Positions 21,515-27,846 of a stretch of DNA of 27,846 nt are shown here, piece by piece. The position numbers were made by a program, and so were the translations under genes. The stretch spans positions 143,719 to 171,564 of the forward strand of contig JAQGDQ010000481.1 of assembly GCA_030141605.1 (NCBI GenBank), in the 5' to 3' direction. Every line of letters starts with the position of its first letter. Position 1 is the first letter of the stretch. Source of the DNA: Tubiluchus corallicola (Eukaryota > Priapulida > Priapulimorpha > Priapulimorphida > Tubiluchidae). Under the pieces are notes generated by a model, which saw only the letters and a list, made by a program, of their open reading frames with translations, did not search any database and was not told the origin of the DNA.

Positions 21515-22180
21515 AGAAGAGAAGAAAGAAGAAAAATAAAGGAACAGCTAACTAAATATCAAGCAAAAACACAGGCGAAAATCAAAAGCCGAGGAAAAGA
21601 ATTAAAAAAAGGAGAAACAAGTGACGGAAAAAACACAAGAAACAAGGAAGAAAGAATGAATGAAGAAAGAAGTAACAGAGAAAAGAATAACGAACGAAAG
21701 AACAACAGAAAATAAAATTGAGTAAACAATAGAAAAAAGAAAGAAAAATTGGAAAGAAATTTCAAAAAACGAACTGAGAAGACAAACGTTTATGAAGGAA
21801 GAAAAAAGCAGACAAAGAAAGAAATGAATGAAAAATGAAGTAACAAAGAAAAGAATAAATAGAGTGGATCAAAGAAAGAAAGAAAGAATGAATGAATGGA
21901 CAAACGAACGAACGAATGAGTGAGCGAATGAATGAACAAACGAGCGACGAACGTACTAGTAAATGAACGAATAAATTAATGAATAGAAAACCGAACTAGT
22001 GAAAGAACGAGTGAATGAATGAATGGATGAGTGAATGAATAAACAAACGAACTACTAACGTCCGAACGAGTAAATGATTGAATGAATGAATGAACGAATG
22101 AATGAATCGATGCGCGAACGAATGATTGAATGAACGAATAAAGATTTAACCAAACGAACAAATAAATGTAGAACGAATGG
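21515..22180. repeat. GAAT/GAAC tetranucleotide and A-rich tract (right copy)
   Basis: Inverted partner of 8395-9060. No gene is present. Confidence 0.88.
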
Positions 22181-22821
22181 ATCCATCTGAGCTAGTGTGT
22201 CTGAAGGGATGGCTGAGAAGAACAGAACTGGCAACACTGCACAGCAGAATTGCCATCCATAATGTTATTCATAGTTTTGCAGCGATGTGTATTACCACAG
22301 CTAATCCTACATTATACACGATACATATCAGCGAATGGTAGGCTTTAGACAGAGGGATTTAAAAGCAGCGGCAACTCCAGACATCGATGGTTTTAAACCA
22401 AACTTCCAAACTCTCACAACAGAACATTTCCGTGGCACGAAATCGCGAAAATCTTGACAAAGGCAAAAGTTACGTACTCTGGGCAGCGTTAAATTACTTC
22501 TTTATTTTCATTTTTTGCCCATAGAAGGCGCTTTATTACGCGGGCTGGACTCACCACGTGGATTTCGCAAACGGTGGAAACAAATCTTAGAGGATTAAAC
22601 ATGGCTGTGCAGCAGCTGCGACTGTGTGCTTGATTCTTTGTTTTGTTGATTTACTGTGAAATTTTGTATATAATTAGCCTGTACCACGCGTCCCGAAAAT
22701 GTAGAGAATGAAGAACAATTTTAATTCAAACTTTGTTTATTTTAAGTGGATCGACGTACAGTAATATTACTAATCAAACTTTTTCCACTATGCAACAAAT
22801 ACATTTTAGTTGAGAATGTAT

Positions 22822-22904
22822 GATATATATATATATATAATATATAATATATATAATATAATATATATAATATTTATATATAATATATATAAATATAATA
22901 TATA
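22822..22904. repeat. TA-rich tract (right copy)
   Basis: Inverted partner of 7671-7753, identical on direct comparison. Confidence 0.9.
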
Positions 22905-23434
22905 ATAATCTTTATTTGCCATAAAAAATCGATATTCATAACTATAAAAACATAAAAGAACATCGCATCACGAGAATAAAATTCACACAACTGTTAAAGG
23001 CAAATGCGTCCAGTGCAAACTAAACACTACTGTGCCGAAAATTTAAAACAAAATATACATTATAATGTTACACGCAAATTATAATAGACTGTATACAATA
23101 TATATACAATTTAAAATGGACGTGGGTAAATAAAATTTGCGGATGAATGTATATTATCGTTTACGTATGTAGGGTTTTCAAAACGATTTAATATATGTAT
23201 TTTTAATTTTGATTTGAATTCGTAGAAAGACTTGATTTGTTTTAAATTTGATGGTAGGGTATTCCAAAGTTGAACTCCTTGTTTAATGATAGAATTGTTG
23301 CTGTATTTGTTATTAGTGCGTATTTGTTTAATATTGTGTGTTCTTGGATTTAATGTTGGCTCCAAGAGGAGTGGAAGCTTATTTTTGATGAAGGGCGTGT
23401 TAATATTGTTGATGCATTTATATAAAAACAGGAC
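22905..23434 (-). pseudogene. LINE C-terminal and 3' tail fragment (right copy)
   Basis: Inverted partner of 7141-7670 with an identical C-terminal reading frame. Confidence 0.75.
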
Positions 23435-23920
23435 CAGTAACAATAGCAACATCAACAACAATAGCCACACCAATAACAATAGCAACACCACTAACAATAG
23501 CAACATCAACAACAATAACCACACCAATAACAATAGCAACACCAACAACAATAACCACATCAACAGCAATAGCAACACCAACAACAATAGCCACACCACT
23601 AACAATAGCAACACCAACAACAATAGCAACACCACTAACAATAGCAACACCAACAACAATAGCCAAACCAACAACAATAGTAACATCAATAACAATAGCA
23701 ACACCAACAATAATAGCCACACCAATAACAATAACAACACCAACAACAATAGCCGCACCAATAACAATAACAACACCAACAACAATAGCAACACCAACAA
23801 CAATAGCCACACCAATAGCAATAGCAACACCAACAACAATAGCAACACCAACAACAATAGCCGCACCAATAACAATAACAACACTAACAACAATAGGAGA
23901 GGCAGCATTAGCAATAGCAG
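23435..23920. repeat. 18-bp minisatellite, about 27 copies (right copy)
   Basis: Inverted partner of 6655-7140. The unit variants and length are the same; the long reading frames in the two arms give identical translations. Confidence 0.93.
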
Positions 23921-24128
23921 TCACGGCAATGACCTTGTACTGATAATGTCGCGAGGAAAATTATTTATATTTGAACGAATTCGCCAAGTCAATTACAATA
24001 GCTGCTCTCTCAGTTGTCGTCATAGTCATCATTTAGTTGCTGCCATATTAGCTACATGATTGCTGTAGAGATATGTATTAAATTGTCCAGTTTGTGTTAC
24101 TGGACTAATAGTCCACTAATAACTGGTC

Positions 24129-24498
24129 ATTTCTTCTCCTCTTTTCCTTCTTCCTATCCCTAATCTTACTATTTTTTCCATGCCATCATGTCTACTAACC
24201 CTAACCATTCTTTCATTCACTCATCCTCCCCTCCCTTCCTTCTTCCTATCCCTAATCTTACTATTTTTTCCATGCCATCATGTCTACTAACCCTAACCAT
24301 TCTTTCATTCACTCATCCTCACCTCCCTTCCTTCTTCCTATCCCTAATCTTACTATTTTTTCCATGCCATCATGTCTACTAACCCTAACCATTCTTTCAT
24401 TCACTCATCCTCTCCTCTCTTCCTTCTTCCTATCCCTAATCTTACTATTTTTTCCATTCCATCATGTCTAGTAACCCTAACCATTCTTTCATTCACTC
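24129..24498. repeat. 92-bp minisatellite, four copies (right copy)
   Basis: Inverted partner of 6077-6446 with the same copy number. The nested open frames here repeat every 92 bp and are not genes. Confidence 0.93.
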
Positions 24499-24767
24499 AT
24501 TTCTGCCACCTTAACAAGCCAAGCTTTCAAGGTGTCATACAGCAACTCTTTTATTTGGTTAATTTGACTTCATCAACGTTTGTTTACCTATACTATTTGT
24601 TTTTGTTTCAATAATATTGTATGTTGATGTATTGTATATGTATTGCTTGGAGTGAAATAAATTGATTAATTGAACAAACAATGCATATTGATCAGTTATC
24701 TATTTATTTATTGATTTTTCACCACAAAAAGTACAGTTTCTCTATTAAAATACTATCACATCCACCA

Positions 24768-24780
24768 CCACTAGGGGGCA
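24768..24780 (+). promoter_or_regulatory. CTCF-like motif (right copy)
   Basis: Inverted partner of the motif at 5795-5807. The two sites are divergently oriented with respect to the palindrome centre. Confidence 0.25.
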
Positions 24781-25330
24781 GGCTCACTAAAAATTGGCCA
24801 TTTTAAGGGCTAAAAATTTCGAAACTATTGTTAAGTCAAATACTCTGTTTACTTGTTGATGAGATTTTACGAAATTATTTTCAAGTGACTCTAAATCCCT
24901 CAATATTATGCTCTTTCAAGAACATAAACCCCTAATACCTACTTCATCCGCCAGGGGATTGCTTGGAAATCCTCATAGCGTTGACGATCCGCTGCTTCCA
25001 AATTTGAAAAACGAGATAAAAGATTTCGTTATCCACCTCTTTTATTCTCTTATCCCCTCACTTTCATTCGTCTATCCGCCTCTTCCATTTTATTCACTTC
25101 CCATCAATGAACGCTGCGTCAATTGGACGGCGGGAAGTGCAGGAAAAATCCCAGGGATTTCCGAGTTTAATGTATCAGTCAGTGGAAGATTTGAATGCTA
25201 TTATGGAAAGAAACTGTGAGATTTGTACAAAATCTGGAATAATCTTTGGTTTTTATTAATATTCATCTGTGCAAAATCCCAGACATCATCAAAGTATCAG
25301 TAATAATATAAAAGTATATTGGAGAATCCC

Positions 25331-25334
<4 letters not shown>

Positions 25335-25395
<61 letters not shown>

Positions 25396-25429
25396 TCTCC
25401 TTCTCTCTCTCTCTGTCTCTCACTCTCTC

Positions 25430-25465
<36 letters not shown>

Positions 25466-25509
25466 ACTCACTCTTTTTCTCTCTTTGTCTGTCTGTCTCT
25501 CTCTTTTTC

Positions 25510-25544
<35 letters not shown>

Positions 25545-25957
25545 CCTCTCTCCTTCTCTCTCTTTCTGTCTCTGACTCTCTCTGTTTCTCTCTCTCTCTC
25601 TGTCTCTCTCTCTCTCTCTCACTCACTCACTCTTTTTCTCTCTTTGTCTGTCTGTCTCTCTCTTTTTCATTTTTTCTCTCTCTCTCTCTGTTTCTTTTTA
25701 CCCTGTCAATTTTTCTGCAATTAGAGGGGTTTACGTTGTGTAAACATAATGTAATATAAAAGATTTATTTATTTATTTCTCTCTTTCTCCCCTTCCCTCT
25801 TTCTCTTTTTTTCCTACTCGCTTTTCTCTCTCTCTCTCTCTCTCTTTCTCCTTCTCTTCGTCTTTCTCCTTGACTTTATCTCTATCCCTCTCTTTCTTTC
25901 TCTCTGATCTCTTTCTCTCCCTCTTCTTTTCCCACTCACTTTTTTCTCTTTATCTCC
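25335..25957. repeat. Long CT-rich (polypyrimidine) tract, right copy
   Basis: Inverted partner of 4616-5240. It is shorter by one dinucleotide (26 versus 28 bp, at about 25435-25460). No gene is present. Confidence 0.95.
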
Positions 25958-26032
25958 GAGGAAAATCGGAAGAAGTTTCACTACATTTTAGACAACGTGG
26001 ACATTAGAACGCTTTCATGGGAAAGAGTGTGT

Positions 26033-26442
26033 AGGTACGTCTTTTATTTTCTTCTTCTTTTTCTTCAGTCTTACTCCATCTCACTCTCATAGACGCTGGG
26101 GCATTAACATTTACTAGAGTATTCCACCCAATTTTCCCTGCAGGTAACAGAGTAAGTTCTCCCACTTCTAAAGATAGATTTGGTTAAAGTTGTTGAACAT
26201 CTTTATTTATCTTAGCTATCCAAAGTTGTTTTTGGTTTGTCAGGTGGTTTTTTGCAAGGTTTTAAGGCTAGGATTAAAGCGATTATTACAGGTGCTTCAT
26301 TTGGTAATTTTACAAGATGTCCTAGCCATCTTAATCTTCAGTCTTGACTTTTGAAACTTCTGGTGTATAAATCTTCGTTATCGATTATGTATGGCCATCT
26401 TATCTTTAAAACTTTCCTTAGAAGTTTTAGAGCTTTTTGCAT
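26033..26442 (-). pseudogene. Decayed LINE reverse-transcriptase C-terminal region (right copy)
   Basis: Inverted partner of 4131-4540, with the same in-frame stops and frameshift as far as compared. It was therefore already broken when the two arms formed. Confidence 0.78.
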
Positions 26443-26807
26443 TAACTCAGTTAAAATTCTCTTTGGTAACAGCCATTTTCTACAAGAAATTTATATTTTT
26501 AATGCTACTAAAATGTAAAAGAAACCAAGCAGCTCAATAGTAATAGTCAATAGTAGCTATCCATTAAAACACACGCGTGATATATACACATAATATTAGG
26601 TATAAAAGCGTGGGAACGTATTACTGGTGATAAATGACCACCTTGCGACATCTGGCGTTAAATTTTTCAGGAAAACGGTCACTACAATTTAGTAGTCGAA
26701 ACGAATGATAGATGGCAGGCCCTGCCACCGTCTGTATTTATGCAAACTCCATTCCTGTTTTTTTAATATGCTGCCATAAAAATAGAAGTTATTATTATCC
26801 TGTTATG

Positions 26808-27003
26808 TGTGGCTTGGTGGTCTAGATTTTGCACTGCAAACACGCAAGTCTTGAATTCGAGTCTAGCGATTGCAAACTTCAGGGATGAGAATGACAAATT
26901 GCAAAAACTCTGAAACAGGCCGGGGGTTTTGGGGCCATCTAGGCCCCCAACGGGGTTCACGGGAGCCCCATTGAAGCCAGCAACAAATTGCAATTTTGTG
27001 ACC
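26808..27003 (+). mobile_element. tRNA-derived SINE (right copy)
   Basis: Inverted partner of 3570-3765. The A-box-like segment is at 26815-26828 and the B-box-like GAATTCGAGTC at 26853-26863. The GC-rich hairpin body is at about 26920-26965. Confidence 0.6.
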
Positions 27004-27272
27004 ATAGAGAGCCTCTAAGTTGACTTTCAATGTCAGTTACCTTGCTTCATGCATAATTTAAAATACAAAACTATCAAGGATACATGATACCTAATTGTCT
27101 CAAAAACGCCTAAGTACTGGCTGCTCCTATGCAAAAGTATATAAAAACTGTCTGCAATTGACTCAAATAACTCCGCACAATTGATTCTATATTTTTATAC
27201 ATAGAGATATACACGTGGTTACACTGATGTACGTGATGTAAACAACGTGACGGCCTGCCAACTAGCGGTCAG

Positions 27273-27413
27273 CTTGTGAAATAATGCACTGGGTCCGTGA
27301 AAATTTTCTCAGCGAATTTTTACAATTTACAAAAATGGCACCACTGGTCTTCCAAAAACTCGGAATTCCGTGTATCCGCGGAAAATTCTCATCCCTGAAA
27401 CTTCAAGGCGTAA
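27273..27413. repeat. Unclassified dispersed element with GC-rich patch (right copy)
   Basis: Inverted partner of 3160-3300. The overlapping translated frame is identical in both arms. No coding function is claimed. Confidence 0.45.
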
Positions 27414-27846
27414 ACACTACATGTTATTCATTATTTGGGTGTTGCGTACTTGCCTATAAGTGTAGGACGCTGAATGGCTGTTATTGCTTCGCTCTGCCTA
27501 TAGTTTAAGAAAAAGAATGATTGGATCAGCAAATTTTATTATAAACCATGTAATTATGCCACCGAACTGATATGCGATTTTATAGTAGAATATTTAGAAG
27601 ATGGCATGATTTATTGATATAGTAATCGCTGGCTTCTTAACTGATGCCTTGTATTTTTTTTTAAATTATGCAATGTAATACGTGTTATGTTAGTTTTGTA
27701 ATGTCAAATGTATAAATAGTGTAAATGTAATGAGTGAAATTTATGTAATGTAAAGCATGTTTCTGTTAATTGTGTCATGTCAAATGTATATATAGTGTAA
27801 AATATGTCATGTAAAATTTAATGTACTTTTGTAATATTGTTTTGTA

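Overview
The window is metazoan genomic DNA, most likely from an invertebrate. It is AT-rich and crowded with micro- and minisatellites. It carries 5'-truncated non-LTR retrotransposon tails, tRNA-derived SINEs, a probable solo LTR and a piggyBac-type TTAA element. One spliced exon of a ShKT-domain protein is the only convincing protein-coding sequence. There is no sign of bacterial gene organisation. The phylum cannot be fixed from the sequence alone.

The dominant structure is a giant inverted repeat. The stretch 2727-14637 (left arm) reappears as its reverse complement at 15968-27846 (right arm), around a 1,330 bp unpaired spacer at 14638-15967. Paired positions add up to 30605 near the centre, 30591 further out, then 30575, then 30573 at the outer end. 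Three indels explain these steps: 14 bp, 16 bp and 2 bp. In the segments I compared I found only six substitutions, five of them inside one trinucleotide array. The right arm runs off the window edge, so the full arm is longer than 11.9 kb and may include the ShKT exon.

Layout, left to right: 1-1015, probable intron with duplicated blocks; 1016-1507, seven copies of a 72-bp repeat; 1560-1705, terminal ShKT exon followed by its 3' region; about 2510-2920, LINE 3' tail and AT-rich degenerate repeats. The left arm then holds a GC-patch repeat (about 3160-3300), a tRNA-derived SINE (3570-3765), a LINE pseudogene (about 4131-4540), a long GA tract (4616-5240), a 92-bp minisatellite (6077-6446) and an 18-bp minisatellite (6655-7140) joined to a LINE tail (to about 7670). 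It continues with a TA tract, ATTC/GTTC and GAT arrays, a CCA array (10711-11091), another LINE tail (11108-11454), a second SINE with an ATT tail (11646-12008), a solo LTR (12395-13131) and a piggyBac-like MITE (14035-14500) sitting inside a fourth LINE remnant. The spacer holds four 147-bp tandem copies of that remnant's end, an ATT array and some unique sequence. The right arm repeats the left-arm elements in reverse order on the opposite strand.

No pathway or operon is present. The interest lies in the palindrome: its breakpoint inside a LINE remnant next to a DNA transposon, its near-identity even at fast-mutating satellites, and whether it is a real recent inverted duplication or an assembly join of two haplotypes or a folded read.
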